In this document: positions 53,347-63,654 of the stretch, in pieces | How the letters are laid out: each line of letters begins with the position of its first letter | Numbering within the stretch: the first letter of the stretch is position 1 | Origin: Flavobacterium circumlabens | GTDB lineage: Bacteria; Bacteroidota; Bacteroidia; Flavobacteriales; Flavobacteriaceae | Direction: 5' to 3' | Length of the DNA: 64,000 bases | Assembly (NCBI RefSeq): GCF_004345565.1 | Contig: NZ_SLWA01000001.1 | Coordinates: 715,892 to 779,891 of the forward strand | The notes under the pieces: generated by a model | Told to the model about the DNA's origin: nothing | The model's input: only the letters and a program-made list of their open reading frames with translations | Databases searched by the model: none | Position numbers and translations under genes: made by a program

Positions 53347-54351
53347 TTAATACGAAAGTGTTGGCCATCCTGATGACCACGTGAAATATACAATTTCCAG
53401 TTTAGGATTTCCACTGTCGGCTCCGTCATAATAATGAACGGATCCTTTTTGAGTTCCTGTAATTCTGGATAAATGACCAGGGCCAATATAATTTCCTTGT
53501 GTAGCTAAAACGGTCGTTCCGCCACCGCTTTTTAAATTGACTCCGTTTTTATCCACAAAAGGCCCAAACGGACTTGTTGAACGACCCACTACAATATAAT
53601 AGGTACTGTTTACGCCATTGCAGCAAGAGCCCCGGTTAACGAACATATAGTAGTAACTTCCTTCTTTGATTAAACAAGGGGCTTCCCAGCTTGCACTGCT
53701 TCCGCCCGCTACAATAGTTTTGCTTCCTGTCGTTTTTCCTGTTGAAGGATTTATCTGAATGACTCCGATTCCGGCATGCCAGGAGCCATACGCCATATAA
53801 ACATTACTTCCGTCTACTAAAATTGAAGGATCAATTGCGTTTACATCTGAAGATGAAGAAGAAGAAACAACCACACCTCTGTCTGTCCAGTTTGTACCTG
53901 CACTTTGCGAAATCGAAGGCGCTGTTACTAACCCAATGGCAGAAGTTGCAGAGCCAAAAGTAGAACAGGAATAATACATGTTCCATCTGTTATTGAACCA
54001 TGCTACATCAGGTGCCCAGAATGTTTTTACAAAACCCGGTACATATCCTGTGATCCAGCCCGGAGTTGAAGTGAAAACTGATGTTCCCCAAGTCCAGCTT
54101 GTTAAATTTGTAGAATACGTCATTGGGATATTATCGCCTGTCGTAAAAACATAATAATTGACTCCGCTTTTTACAATTGTACTTGGATCGTGTGAAGGCA
54201 CGGTTCCGGCAACTGTTTTGGCTGTTAAACTTTTTATTTGAGAATTTTGAGTTTTTACAGCTGCATCCTCGTTTGAAGGAATTACAACATCTTCATTTTG
54301 ACAACTTACTAATAATACTGCTAATAAAACCAAACTTGTAATTGTTTTCAT
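53347..54351 (-). CDS. GH43 arabinan endo-1,5-alpha-L-arabinosidase, lipoprotein
   Basis: 334 residues. Lipoprotein signal LVLLAVLLVSC followed by an acidic spacer (QNEDVVIPSNEDAA), which in Bacteroidota favours display on the cell surface. Triad: Asp in PSHDPSTIV, Asp in NAIDPSILVD, Glu in SWEAPCLIK. The CCNG motif is as in the gene at 47752. It follows susD and is the first hydrolase of the locus, consistent with surface cutting before SusC import. Confidence 0.92.
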   Translation of the reverse strand: MKTITSLVLLAVLLVSCQNEDVVIPSNEDAAVKTQNSQIKSLTAKTVAGTVPSHDPSTIVKSGVNYYVFTTGDNIPMTYSTNLTSWTWGTSVFTSTPGWITGYVPGFVKTFWAPDVAWFNNRWNMYYSCSTFGSATSAIGLVTAPSISQSAGTNWTDRGVVVSSSSSSDVNAIDPSILVDGSNVYMAYGSWHAGIGVIQINPSTGKTTGSKTIVAGGSSASWEAPCLIKEGSYYYMFVNRGSCCNGVNSTYYIVVGRSTSPFGPFVDKNGVNLKSGGGTTVLATQGNYIGPGHLSRITGTQKGSVHYYDGADSGNPKLEIVYFTWSSGWPTLSY

Positions 54352-54470
54352 TTTTTATAATTTTAGTTACTGTTACTAATTATCTCTGTACAATCTCAGT
54401 CGCAGTTTTCGGTCGCAGTCGCAGTCTTCAGTTGAGACTGAAAACTGAGACTGGGACCGAGACTGAAAAC

Positions 54471-56033
54471 TTAATAACTCTCATTCTGTTTTGTTCCCGG
54501 ATTATTATCCATTTCTAATTGCGGAATTGGATAAAATTCTCTTCCCTGCGTATAAGAATTAAACTCGGCATCTCTGGATTTTAACCAGGCTAGTTTTGTA
54601 GGATTCTGTAACCATCCCCAACGTCGAATGTCATCAAAACGGTGGCCTTCAAGAGGGAATTCCAAAAACCTTTCATGACCAATTTGTTCTCTCATTTCTA
54701 CTTGCGACATTCCTGGTTTTGTAGTATTTAAATCCGGTAAACCAACTCTGTTTCTTACCATTTGAATGTATCCGTATGCTCCCGGAGTATCACCTGTTTC
54801 GTTTAAACATTCGGCATACATTAAAAGGATATCGGCATATCTTAATAAACGTTCATTTATACCGGAACGCCAATCGTATTCATCTGCAAATTCACCATCT
54901 GAATTTTGGTATTTTCTACAAAATATATCATTTAAATCTCCCGGACTGGAAGCATAGAAAGTTGAAAAGTCCTTACCATACAATTTCATTCCGCCCGGCT
55001 TGTTATAAAATATAGTGGCATCTAAACGAGGATCAAGATCTCCTGTTTTTGTTTTTTCATCATGAAATTCATTAAACAATGCCCATGATGGCTGAACATC
55101 TGTCCACCCAAAAGCTCTTGGTGCATAGGTAATTGCTCTTCCCGAAGTTTTTCCCCAACCTGAAGCCGGAGCACCACCCCAACCTAAGTCAACACCACCT
55201 GCATCCCTGCTAAATTGTACTTCAAAAAGAGATTCAGAATTATTTTCGTTAGCAGTAGTAAAATTGTCACGATAGTTTGACACTAAAGAGTACACTCCTA
55301 AATCTATAACTTGTCTAAAAGCGATTTTAGCATTAGCGAAATCTTTGGTAAATAAAAACGATTTTCCTAAATATCCTAAAGCAGCACCTTTTGTTGCACG
55401 CCCTTTCTGACCTGCGTCTAAACCTGAAATACCAGTATAGGAAACAGGCAATAATTCGGCTGCCGCTTTAAAGTCTGCAATAACCTGAGCCCACGCTTCT
55501 GCTTCTGTTTTTTGAGGATAATATACTGCCAGTTCTGTTGGTACCGGTACATTTTTAAACAAATTAGCGGCATGAAAAAGATACAATCCTCTTAAAAAAT
55601 AAGCTTGTCCTAAGATTCTGTTTTTAAGTCCTTCGTCTGCAAAACTAATTTTAGGCACATTTGTTAAAACCTGATTCGCACGGTAAACTCCCTGATAGTA
55701 GGTTTCAAAAGCCCATCCGTATATTGCGGCATCGGCAACATTTGAGTTAAAGTGACCTGCATTATACATAGAACCCCAAGGGCTATTGGTACGGGCGTCA
55801 TCAGATCTTGCATCTAACAATAAAGGCGTACTTCTCATGTAAGTTCCATCTGTTAGTAAGCTCCCGTAAGCAGCATTTACACCCTCAATGGCATCCTGAT
55901 CTGTTTTCCAAAATGAATCTACTGCATCATTATTGGGGTCAAGTTGAGTCAAATCTTCATCGTCAACACAGCTTGTTGTTACAACAGCCAGTGAAAAGAA
56001 AACAGCTATATAATTTAATATTTTATATTTCAT
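54471..56033 (-). CDS. SusD/RagB-family outer-membrane glycan-binding lipoprotein
   Basis: 520 residues. Lipoprotein signal SLAVVTTSC with an acidic start (VDDEDLTQLDP). TPR-like helices carry the SusD features (FWKTDQDAIEGVNAAYGSL, RAYFLRGLYLFHAANLF) and the C-terminal LRYADILLMYAECLNETG and EFPLEGHRFDDIRRWGW. It forms the lid on the SusC channel and binds arabinan fragments. 31 bp after susC. Confidence 0.95.
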   Translation of the reverse strand: MKYKILNYIAVFFSLAVVTTSCVDDEDLTQLDPNNDAVDSFWKTDQDAIEGVNAAYGSLLTDGTYMRSTPLLLDARSDDARTNSPWGSMYNAGHFNSNVADAAIYGWAFETYYQGVYRANQVLTNVPKISFADEGLKNRILGQAYFLRGLYLFHAANLFKNVPVPTELAVYYPQKTEAEAWAQVIADFKAAAELLPVSYTGISGLDAGQKGRATKGAALGYLGKSFLFTKDFANAKIAFRQVIDLGVYSLVSNYRDNFTTANENNSESLFEVQFSRDAGGVDLGWGGAPASGWGKTSGRAITYAPRAFGWTDVQPSWALFNEFHDEKTKTGDLDPRLDATIFYNKPGGMKLYGKDFSTFYASSPGDLNDIFCRKYQNSDGEFADEYDWRSGINERLLRYADILLMYAECLNETGDTPGAYGYIQMVRNRVGLPDLNTTKPGMSQVEMREQIGHERFLEFPLEGHRFDDIRRWGWLQNPTKLAWLKSRDAEFNSYTQGREFYPIPQLEMDNNPGTKQNESY

Positions 56034-56064
56034 TTTAATTGATTTTTAATTGGTTAGACCTGTT

Positions 56065-59000
56065 TTAGAAATTTACTTCTACTCCTAGAGAAATAGTTCT
56101 TGGATTAGGAAGAGATCCTGCATCATATCCTCTTGAAATTAATCCGTCGCTATTAAAGTCAGGGTCATATCCTGTATATTTTGTAATAGTCCACAAGTTT
56201 TGACCATTAAGATATACCCTTGCTTTTTGGATAAATTTATCTTTCATCGGAATATTGAAACCCAACTCCATTGTTTGCAATCTAATATAATCGCCACTTT
56301 CAATAAATCGATTAGAGTCTCTGCCATTTCCGTTAGGGTCACCAATAACGGGTGCAGGAACATTTGTATTTGTATTTGTCGGAGTCCAGTAGTTAAGTTC
56401 ATCGGTACTGTGGTTTCCATATTGTCCTGCCATCAGATTACGATACATGGCATTAAAAACTTTATTTCCTCCGCTTCCTTGCCAAAACATTGAGAAATCA
56501 AAATTTTCATAAGATCCGCTAAAATTCACTCCAAAACCATATTTTGGAATTGATACTCCCTGAAAAGTTCTATCGGCATCCGTAATAATTCCGTCACCGT
56601 TTACATCTTTAAATTTAACATCTCCGGGTGCGGCACCTGTTTGTTTTGGAGAAGAGGCAACTTCGGCAGCATTTTGAAAAATACCAATTGCTTCCCATGC
56701 AAAAAGTTCACCAACAGATCTTCCTACTTCTGTTTTTGAAACTGCTCCGTAAAGAGGATTTCCGTTTACTCCAATTTTGGTCACTTCGTTTTTTAACGTC
56801 CCAAAATTACCTGAGATGTCATATTTGAATTTATGATGATGATTACTGTATGATGCTGTAAACTCTACACCACTATTTTTCATATCTCCCGCATTCGTAA
56901 AAATTTCTGCCGGAAAAGCTCCGTTAGAAAAGGGCAGGGGCACCTTAACTAATATATCCGTAACTTTTTTTGTAAAGTACTCCGCTGTAAATTGTAAGTC
57001 ATTATTAAAAAAACCCAATTCAAGTGCAATATTTTTACTGGTTGTTCTCTCCCATTTTACATTAGGATCTAATGCACTTACCACTGTTGTACCGGGAGCA
57101 AGTTCATTGTTGAAATCATAACCTGCAAAACTATTTACTGTTGAGGCAAAAAAGTATTGCGGAATTGTATTGTTCCCCAGTGTACCATAACCTCCTCTAA
57201 GTTTTATGTTGCTTACCCACTTTGGTAACTGCAGGAATTTTTCGTTGCTGATTTTCCAGCCTCCGGAAAAAGAATAGAAGTTGGCCGAATTATTTTTTTC
57301 ACTAAAAAGAGATGTTTTATCCTGTCTGAAATTAGCTTGTAACAAGTACCTGTCATCATAGGCATAATTTAATCTGCTGATGTAGGATACTCCGGTAATG
57401 GTAAATTTATATTCCCCTGCATCTCTTGAATCCGCATATTGAAGCATACTAATTTCGCCCGGTTCATAACCTACACCTCTGGACCAGTGATTGTAGTTAT
57501 CTCTTTTTTCCTGGATCCATCCTGCAAGAGCATCTATTTTATGTTTTCCTAATGAGATTTCATAGGTCAGTAAATTGTTCATGAAAGTTCTTAACTCATT
57601 CCCATTCGAAATATCCAGAGAAGCTTCATCATTCTTTGTAATATAATACCAGCCTAAATCACTTGGCGGCACAAATTTTCTGTTTTGCCAGTCTGTTTTG
57701 TCATAACTCACATCCAGTTTATATTTAAGCCCTTTTACAATTTCAATTTCACCCCAAATATCTCCTATAAAACGATTTCTCTTACCGTTGTTCTCAATCA
57801 GATTATTAAATCCAATTGGGTTCATCGAAATAGCTCTTTGTGTCAAATTATCAGTACCTCCGTAACCCCCAAGTCTATTAGCATCATACACCGGCATTGT
57901 TGGTATGGCACCAAGAATATCACTAATTACGGTTTGTCCTGCGTTATATTCATTAAAAATCTCCTTATCAGATTGTGTATAGGCTAATTTTGCTCCATAT
58001 TTGAATTTTCCTTTTTTACCGTTCAGATTCAGGTTCGTTGATATTCTTTCATAATCCTGTGGCGTTTTTACATAACTGGTATTCTTGAAATAATCAACAT
58101 TAAAGCTATAGGCGATATTTTCTGCACCACCATTCAATGTAAGTGCCTGATTTTGTATAACCCCTGTCTGCAAAGCTTCTTTCTGCCAATCTGTATTAAC
58201 ATTGGTAATATAGGAAGGACTTGCAGGATTATTTCCAGGTGCGATATTTTCTGCGACCCCTGCTCTGATATCTCTGTTTCTTTCCGCCTGGTTCGTAATA
58301 GTCTGGTAGCCCAGACGATCTGTTACATCCCACTTTTTAGTAACATTCTGAAGACCTACAATTGATTTGAATTTAATATCCATTCTGCCTGCTTTTCCTT
58401 TCTTAGTTGTAATGATTACAACTCCATTTGCTCCGCGAACCCCATAAATGGCTGCCGAAGATGCATCTTTTAAAACCTGCATCGACTCTATTTCCCCCGG
58501 CGCAAAATCGTAAGGAGCGTCAACCATAATACCGTCAATAACAAAAAGAGGATTGTTGTTGGTAAAGGAAGTTATACCTCTGATTTTGATGTTTACAAAA
58601 CCTCCGGGCTCGCCGGATGATTGTACTGTTACTCCCGGAACCTGTCCCTGAAGCATTTTTGCAGCATCATACGTAACTGTTTTTTTTGCCGATTCCATAT
58701 TAACAACACTTACAGATCCTGTTAAATCAGATTTCCTTTGTGTTCCGTAACCAATTACGACTACTTCATTTAATTTATTTGTATCCTCACCTAAAACCGC
58801 ATTTACCTTAGATTGATTTCCTACTGTTAATTCCTGGTTCTGAAATCCTATAAATGAAAAAACTAAAACATCATTTGGCGATGCTTTAATCGAATATTCT
58901 CCATCAAAACCGGTGGTTGAAACTGTTTTAGTTCCCTTTATCAAAATGTTCACACCCGGCAAAGGCAGTTTGTCCTGAGCCGAAGTAACAACTCCGCTAA

Positions 59001-59121
59001 TCATTTTGTCCTGAGCCGACATTTGATTAACGGAAAATAATAGCATTAAAACTGCTAAAAGCCATTCTTTTTTTGGCAATAAATAATTGCAATAAAAAAA
59101 TAATTTTTGGTTTGTTATCAT
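56065..59121 (-). CDS. SusC/RagA-family TonB-linked outer-membrane transporter
   Basis: 1018 residues. Signal peptide (AVLMLLFSVNQMSAQ), a carboxypeptidase-D-like regulatory domain (about 40-115: ISGVVTSAQDKLPLPGVNILIKGT), then the plug with SusC-type MLQGQVPGVTVQSSGEPGG and VLKDASSAAIYGVRGANGVVIITTKKGK. A 22-strand barrel ends in an aromatic residue (SLGVEVNF). It imports oligo-arabinosides with SusD, driven by TonB. First gene of the polysaccharide utilisation locus. Confidence 0.96.
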   Translation of the reverse strand: MITNQKLFFYCNYLLPKKEWLLAVLMLLFSVNQMSAQDKMISGVVTSAQDKLPLPGVNILIKGTKTVSTTGFDGEYSIKASPNDVLVFSFIGFQNQELTVGNQSKVNAVLGEDTNKLNEVVVIGYGTQRKSDLTGSVSVVNMESAKKTVTYDAAKMLQGQVPGVTVQSSGEPGGFVNIKIRGITSFTNNNPLFVIDGIMVDAPYDFAPGEIESMQVLKDASSAAIYGVRGANGVVIITTKKGKAGRMDIKFKSIVGLQNVTKKWDVTDRLGYQTITNQAERNRDIRAGVAENIAPGNNPASPSYITNVNTDWQKEALQTGVIQNQALTLNGGAENIAYSFNVDYFKNTSYVKTPQDYERISTNLNLNGKKGKFKYGAKLAYTQSDKEIFNEYNAGQTVISDILGAIPTMPVYDANRLGGYGGTDNLTQRAISMNPIGFNNLIENNGKRNRFIGDIWGEIEIVKGLKYKLDVSYDKTDWQNRKFVPPSDLGWYYITKNDEASLDISNGNELRTFMNNLLTYEISLGKHKIDALAGWIQEKRDNYNHWSRGVGYEPGEISMLQYADSRDAGEYKFTITGVSYISRLNYAYDDRYLLQANFRQDKTSLFSEKNNSANFYSFSGGWKISNEKFLQLPKWVSNIKLRGGYGTLGNNTIPQYFFASTVNSFAGYDFNNELAPGTTVVSALDPNVKWERTTSKNIALELGFFNNDLQFTAEYFTKKVTDILVKVPLPFSNGAFPAEIFTNAGDMKNSGVEFTASYSNHHHKFKYDISGNFGTLKNEVTKIGVNGNPLYGAVSKTEVGRSVGELFAWEAIGIFQNAAEVASSPKQTGAAPGDVKFKDVNGDGIITDADRTFQGVSIPKYGFGVNFSGSYENFDFSMFWQGSGGNKVFNAMYRNLMAGQYGNHSTDELNYWTPTNTNTNVPAPVIGDPNGNGRDSNRFIESGDYIRLQTMELGFNIPMKDKFIQKARVYLNGQNLWTITKYTGYDPDFNSDGLISRGYDAGSLPNPRTISLGVEVNF

Positions 59122-59155
59122 ATTGGTTAGTTTAAGTTAGTTAGTGTATAATTAT

Positions 59156-59174
59156 AAGTGTTAATTTTACATTT
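59156..59174. promoter_or_regulatory. AraR-like operator upstream of susC
   Basis: AAGTGT-TAATTTT-ACATTT, 35 bp before the susC start. It runs into a second palindrome TTTACATTTGTAAA, which may extend the site. Confidence 0.68.
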
Positions 59175-59614
59175 GTAAATTTAACTAAAAAAAAAGCTTA
59201 AAAACAAATTAATATCATAAAAAAAAGTGCTTAAAAAAACGCATATCGTAAATTAGAGATGTTTACAATATTTAAAGCTTAATGTTTTTTTCAAAAAAAA
59301 AGGTCTTTCCTTAGAGTTATTTGTGTAAAAACTACACTTTTAAGTGAAAAGCCACTATTTAAGCAAAAAATGACTTTTTTAAAAAAAATAACAAAGGAGC
59401 TGTTTTATAACTGTTTGAATGCGGTAACGTGCTTTTTTTGTAAAAATAAACTGATTTATAACTCTTTGTTTTACGGTTCAATTGAGTCGTTTAAAAAAAA
59501 ACGATTCTTTACTGTCCTTTTTTTTGTTTAAAAAAATCATAAAAAACAAAAATGGATGTTAATTTTGCGCTAAAAGACGCTTTTTTAACTTTATTCTTGA
59601 ATAGGGAATGTTTT
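59175..59614. other. divergent control region between susC and the Nudix regulator
   Basis: About 440 bp without a gene, very AT-rich with long A and T tracts (for example near 59288 and 59514). Bounded on each side by a copy of the AraR-like palindrome. It should hold the promoters of both divergent units, but I see no unambiguous -7 element. Confidence 0.6.
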
Positions 59615-59633
59615 AAGTGTGAAACCTACATTA
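59615..59633. promoter_or_regulatory. AraR-like operator upstream of the Nudix regulator
   Basis: AAGTGT-GAAACCT-ACATTA, 53 bp before the start at 59687. It suggests autoregulation. This is the weakest of the four sites in the right half. Confidence 0.58.
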
Positions 59634-59686
59634 ATAAATTATGAAACCGATTAGGAAGTTTATATATTTACAATAAAAAATTGAGT

Positions 59687-60376
59687 ATGCTAAACAGTTA
59701 TAGCTCTGCCGATAAAGTCTTGTTAGCAGTAGATTGTATCATTTTTGGATTCGACCTTGAGGGTTTAAAAATCCTTTTAATCAAGAGAGATTTTGAACCG
59801 GAAAAAGGAAAATGGTCCTTAATTGGTGGGTTTTTAAAACGAGATGAAGTACTAGATGATGCGGCAATCAGAATCTTAAATACCTATACAGGTTTTAACG
59901 ATATTTACATGGAGCAATTATATGCTTACAGTGAAATTGATCGTGATCCTGTTGAAAGAACCATTTCAGTTTCCTATTATGCCTTGATTAATATTGAAAA
60001 TCATAATGCCGAGCTGATTAAAAATTATCATGCGCAATGGTTTAGTATTGCCGATGCTCCTCATTTAATCTTTGACCACAACGAAATGGTTCAGCAAGCC
60101 ATTAGAAGACTTCGTTACAGGACTTCGATAAAACCAATTGGATTTGAATTGCTGCCTGAAAAGTTTACCATGCGACAATTATTAGAATTATACGAAGCAA
60201 TTTTGAGCAAGGAATTAGACAAACGAAACTTTATCAGCAAGATTAATTCTTTAGAAATCCTGAATAAATTAGAAGAAAAAGATATGGCATCTTCCCGTAA
60301 AGGATCTTATCTGTATACTTTCAATAAAGAAAAATATGAAGAGAAATTACTGAATGATTTTGTATTGAATTTATAA
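59687..60376 (+). CDS. araR: Nudix-winged-helix regulator, NrtR/AraR-like (probable arabinose repressor)
   Basis: 229 residues from ATG 59687; a TTG two codons earlier is less likely. The N-terminal Nudix fold (LLAVDCIIFGFDLEGLKILLIKRDFEPEKGKWSLIGGFLKRDE) lacks the catalytic REXXEE of the Nudix box (AAIRILNTYTGF instead), so it should bind a ligand rather than hydrolyse. The C-terminal winged helix is about 160-229. Nudix regulators of this type are known to control arabinose genes in Bacteroides (AraR). It is divergent from susC with palindromes on both sides. The gene symbol is by context. Confidence 0.82.
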   Translation: MLNSYSSADKVLLAVDCIIFGFDLEGLKILLIKRDFEPEKGKWSLIGGFLKRDEVLDDAAIRILNTYTGFNDIYMEQLYAYSEIDRDPVERTISVSYYALINIENHNAELIKNYHAQWFSIADAPHLIFDHNEMVQQAIRRLRYRTSIKPIGFELLPEKFTMRQLLELYEAILSKELDKRNFISKINSLEILNKLEEKDMASSRKGSYLYTFNKEKYEEKLLNDFVLNL

Positions 60377-60537
60377 AAATTGGTTTACCCACGGATTTTA
60401 CGGATGAAACGGGTTAGCGCAGATTATATTTATCAGAGAACGGATTAAGTTCTCTCGCAGATTAAGCAGATGGAAGACTTAAAAAAATCCGCTCAATCTG
60501 CTAAATCTGCGGGAAAACAATTTTTTCGAATAAAAAC
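60377..60537. repeat. palindromic repeat after the regulator gene
   Basis: CTCGCAGATTAAGCAGAT (60453-60470) mirrors AATCTGCTAAATCTGCGGG (60496-60514). Such GCAGATT words also appear near 45650 and 49985, so this is another dispersed intergenic family. No gene. Confidence 0.65.
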
Positions 60538-60572
60538 AAAACCCTGAAAGCTACAAACTTTCAGGGTTTTTT
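60538..60572. terminator. bidirectional terminator
   Basis: A perfect stem AAAACCCTGAAAG/CTTTCAGGGTTTT with a 7-nt loop lies between the convergent regulator and transaldolase genes. Confidence 0.88.
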
Positions 60573-60690
60573 CTTCAATAAAACTACTATAAAAATTATT
60601 GTCTTTAAGTTTGCCCCTCCCGATAGCTATCGGGATAAAGGATTAAAAAATCTGTGTTAATCTGTGTAATCTGTGGCTGAAAATTATAGT

Positions 60691-61347
60691 CTAGCTGTTT
60701 CCTTTTTGATAATCAGCCAGGAAAGTAGCCAGACCAATATCTGTTAAAGGATGTTTTAACAAACCTTCAATTGCACTTAAGGGTCCTGTGATAACATCAG
60801 ATCCTAATTTTGCACAATTGATAATATGCATCACATTACGAACGGAAGCTGCTAGTATTTGAGTTTCAAAACCATAATTATCATAAATCAATCTAATATC
60901 TTCAATCAGTACCATTCCGTCAGTCGAAATATCATCTAAACGTCCAATAAAGGGTGAAACATAAGTTGCGCCGGCCTTTGCTGCCAACAAAGCCTGTCCG
61001 GCCGAAAATATTAAAGTACAATTGGTTCTGATTCCTTTATTCGAAAAATATCGGATTGCTTTTACACCCTCTTTTATCATTGGGATTTTCACCACAATTT
61101 GCGGATGCAAAGCTGCTAATTTTTCTCCTTCGGCAACCATTCCTTCAAAATCTGTTGAGATCACCTCAGCACTTACGTCACCGTCAACCAATTCGCAAAT
61201 CTTTACATAATGGTCTAAAATATGCTGCGCTCCTGTAATTCCTTCTTTTGCCATTAACGACGGATTAGTGGTTACACCATCTAAAACTCCCAAATCATTG
61301 GCTTCTTTAATATCTTTTAAATTCGCTGTGTCTATAAAAAATTTCAT
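60691..61347 (-). CDS. transaldolase, short (TalC / fructose-6-phosphate aldolase) type
   Basis: 218 residues. [31 protein letters not shown] is the family start, the Schiff-base Lys is in QIVVKIPM (about 86), and [28 protein letters not shown] follows. It moves dihydroxyacetone units in the non-oxidative pentose phosphate pathway. Whether it is a transaldolase or a true fructose-6-phosphate aldolase cannot be settled by eye. 14 bp after the transketolase gene and so part of the arabinose response. Confidence 0.92.
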   Translation of the reverse strand: MKFFIDTANLKDIKEANDLGVLDGVTTNPSLMAKEGITGAQHILDHYVKICELVDGDVSAEVISTDFEGMVAEGEKLAALHPQIVVKIPMIKEGVKAIRYFSNKGIRTNCTLIFSAGQALLAAKAGATYVSPFIGRLDDISTDGMVLIEDIRLIYDNYGFETQILAASVRNVMHIINCAKLGSDVITGPLSAIEGLLKHPLTDIGLATFLADYQKGNS

Positions 61348-61361
61348 CTTTTCTTTTATTT

Positions 61362-63410
61362 TTAAAGGTTATAATTATTCTCTTTTAAATATTTAAGGAT
61401 TTCTTCGCAGACATTTTTACTTGTAAATCCAAATTTCTGATCTAAAACTGATGCGGGAGCCGAATAGCCAAAATGATCTAAGCCAAATACTTTTCCGTTA
61501 CTGCCAACTAAACTTTCCAGGTTAACAGGAAGTCCTGCCGTAAGTCCAAACACTAAGGCATTCTTTGGAATAATACTTTCCTGGTATTCTTTTGATTGTG
61601 ATCTGAAAAGTCCTTCTGAAATAACAGAAGCAACGTTTATGTTTATTTTAAAACGCTCTTCCAGCTCAGTTGCAGCTTCTGTAAGTGTGGCAACTTCTGA
61701 GCCGTTTGCGATTAAAGTAATGTCAGGATTTGAATTTGATTTTACCAGATAACCTCCTTTTTTGGCTTGCGAAGCTTCATCAAATCTGGAGTTTCCATTT
61801 GTTGGAAGAGCTGCAATATCTTGCCTCGAAAGGATTAAACCTGTCGGTGTTTTTTTGTTTTCAAGTGCCATTTGCCAGGCTACAGAAGTTTCAATGGCAT
61901 CTGCAGGACGCAAGGCCAGCAAACTTTGATCGCCGGAATGATTTTTAATTTTTTCCAGTAATCGAAGCTGAGCTTCCTGTTCAATTGGCTGATGGGTAGG
62001 ACCATCTTCACCTACGCGGAAAGAATCATGTGTCCAGATATATTTTACAGGTAATTCCTGAATTGCCGCCAAACGAATGGCTGGTTTCATATAATCTGAA
62101 AACACAAAAAATGTTGCCACAACAGGAATCACACCGCCGTGAAGCGCAATTCCGTTTGCAATGGCCGCCATCGTTAATTCGGCAACACCGGCTTGTAAAA
62201 AACCGCCTTTAAAATTATTCTTTTGCAGAACAGATGATTTTTTAAGGAAACCGTCTGTCTTATCGCTATTCGATAAATCGGCAGAAGACACAATCATATT
62301 TTCTACATTTTCAGCTAAATATCCTAAAACGGACGCCGATGCATCACGAGTTGCTGCATTTGCTTTTTGAACAATACTGCCAAAATCCAAAACCGGTAAA
62401 TCTCCGTTAAAAAACTGTTGCATCTTTTGAGCTAATTCCTGGTTCTGACTTTCCCAAGCTGAAATTTGTATTTTCCTATTAGCCGCTTCTGCTGTTTTAT
62501 TGGCTAAAATAGTTTTGTAATGCGCTGCAACAGCATCATAAATTGCAAATGAATCTTCCGGATTTCCTCCCAGATTTAATATTGTTTTTTCGAAGTTGGC
62601 TTTTGTAGCGCCAATTGGTTTACCGTGCAATTCGCATTGTCCTTCATACATCGTTCCATCGGCGGTAACGCAGCCTTTTCCCATTACAGTTCTTCCGATA
62701 ATCAAAGTTGGTCTTTCTAATTCGGCGTGGGCTGCGTTTAATGCGGATCGAATATGCGCATGATTATGACCTTCAATTGTAATTACTTTCCAGCCCCAGG
62801 CTTCATATTTCATCGCTGTATTTTCGGTCGTAACTTCATCTGTCATGGACGAAAGCTGTACATCATTCGAATCATAAAACATAATAAAATTATTCAATCC
62901 TAAATGTCCTGCAATTCGTCCGGCGCCCTGCGAAATTTCCTCCTGAACGCCGCCATCAGTAATAAAACCGTATATTTTATGATCGAATAAGTTTTCAAAT
63001 CTCGCCGATAAAAACTTAGCCGCAATTGCTGCTCCAACGCCCATTGCATGACCCTGTCCTAATGGCCCTGAAGTATTTTCGACGCCTCTTTTAACATCAA
63101 TTTCAGGGTGTCCGGGTGTTACGGAACCCCACTGTCTGAAATTTTCAAGATCTGATTTTGTGTAATTTCCGAGCAAATGGTATTGCGCATACATTAAAGC
63201 CGAAAGATGTCCTGCATCCATAAAAAAGCGGTCCCTGAAAATCCAGTGCATATCGGTCGGATCGTATTTTAAATATTCGGAATATAAAATGTGCATGAAA
63301 TCTGCGCCTCCCATTGCTCCTCCGGGATGACCCGAATTTGCTTTCTCGACCATCGAAATGGCCAAAGCTCTTATATTATCTGCCGATAACTGGTCTATTT
63401 TGTTATTCAT
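61362..63410 (-). CDS. tkt: transketolase
   Basis: 682 residues, the single-chain form. Thiamine diphosphate binding: [20 protein letters not shown] at the N-terminus, [16 protein letters not shown] and [18 protein letters not shown]. The middle domain has the catalytic Glu in [22 protein letters not shown] and [18 protein letters not shown]. It converts the xylulose 5-phosphate made by AraBDA. Forms an operon with the transaldolase, with the palindrome 85 bp upstream. Confidence 0.96.
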   Translation of the reverse strand: MNNKIDQLSADNIRALAISMVEKANSGHPGGAMGGADFMHILYSEYLKYDPTDMHWIFRDRFFMDAGHLSALMYAQYHLLGNYTKSDLENFRQWGSVTPGHPEIDVKRGVENTSGPLGQGHAMGVGAAIAAKFLSARFENLFDHKIYGFITDGGVQEEISQGAGRIAGHLGLNNFIMFYDSNDVQLSSMTDEVTTENTAMKYEAWGWKVITIEGHNHAHIRSALNAAHAELERPTLIIGRTVMGKGCVTADGTMYEGQCELHGKPIGATKANFEKTILNLGGNPEDSFAIYDAVAAHYKTILANKTAEAANRKIQISAWESQNQELAQKMQQFFNGDLPVLDFGSIVQKANAATRDASASVLGYLAENVENMIVSSADLSNSDKTDGFLKKSSVLQKNNFKGGFLQAGVAELTMAAIANGIALHGGVIPVVATFFVFSDYMKPAIRLAAIQELPVKYIWTHDSFRVGEDGPTHQPIEQEAQLRLLEKIKNHSGDQSLLALRPADAIETSVAWQMALENKKTPTGLILSRQDIAALPTNGNSRFDEASQAKKGGYLVKSNSNPDITLIANGSEVATLTEAATELEERFKININVASVISEGLFRSQSKEYQESIIPKNALVFGLTAGLPVNLESLVGSNGKVFGLDHFGYSAPASVLDQKFGFTSKNVCEEILKYLKENNYNL

Positions 63411-63494
63411 TTTAAGCTGTAGTTTGGTTTGTTTTATAGTGGTTTTTTATTTGTTTTTAGCTCATAATAACGAACGCAAAACGAAACAAATAAT

Positions 63495-63513
63495 AAGTGT
63501 GAAATTTACATTT
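63495..63513. promoter_or_regulatory. AraR-like operator upstream of transketolase
   Basis: AAGTGT-GAAATTT-ACATTT, again with 7-bp spacer. It overlaps a second near-palindrome (ACATTTACAAATGT), as at the susC site. Confidence 0.68.
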
Positions 63514-63654
63514 ACAAATGTATGTAAAATAATTCCACAAAAACAAAAAAATTGTTTCCTTATTTTTTTAATCAAAAATTTGATGATTTACTACTTATAA
63601 ACAAATTTATTTATCACATAACCAGTAATACGCGAAAAACTCATTTTTTATCTC

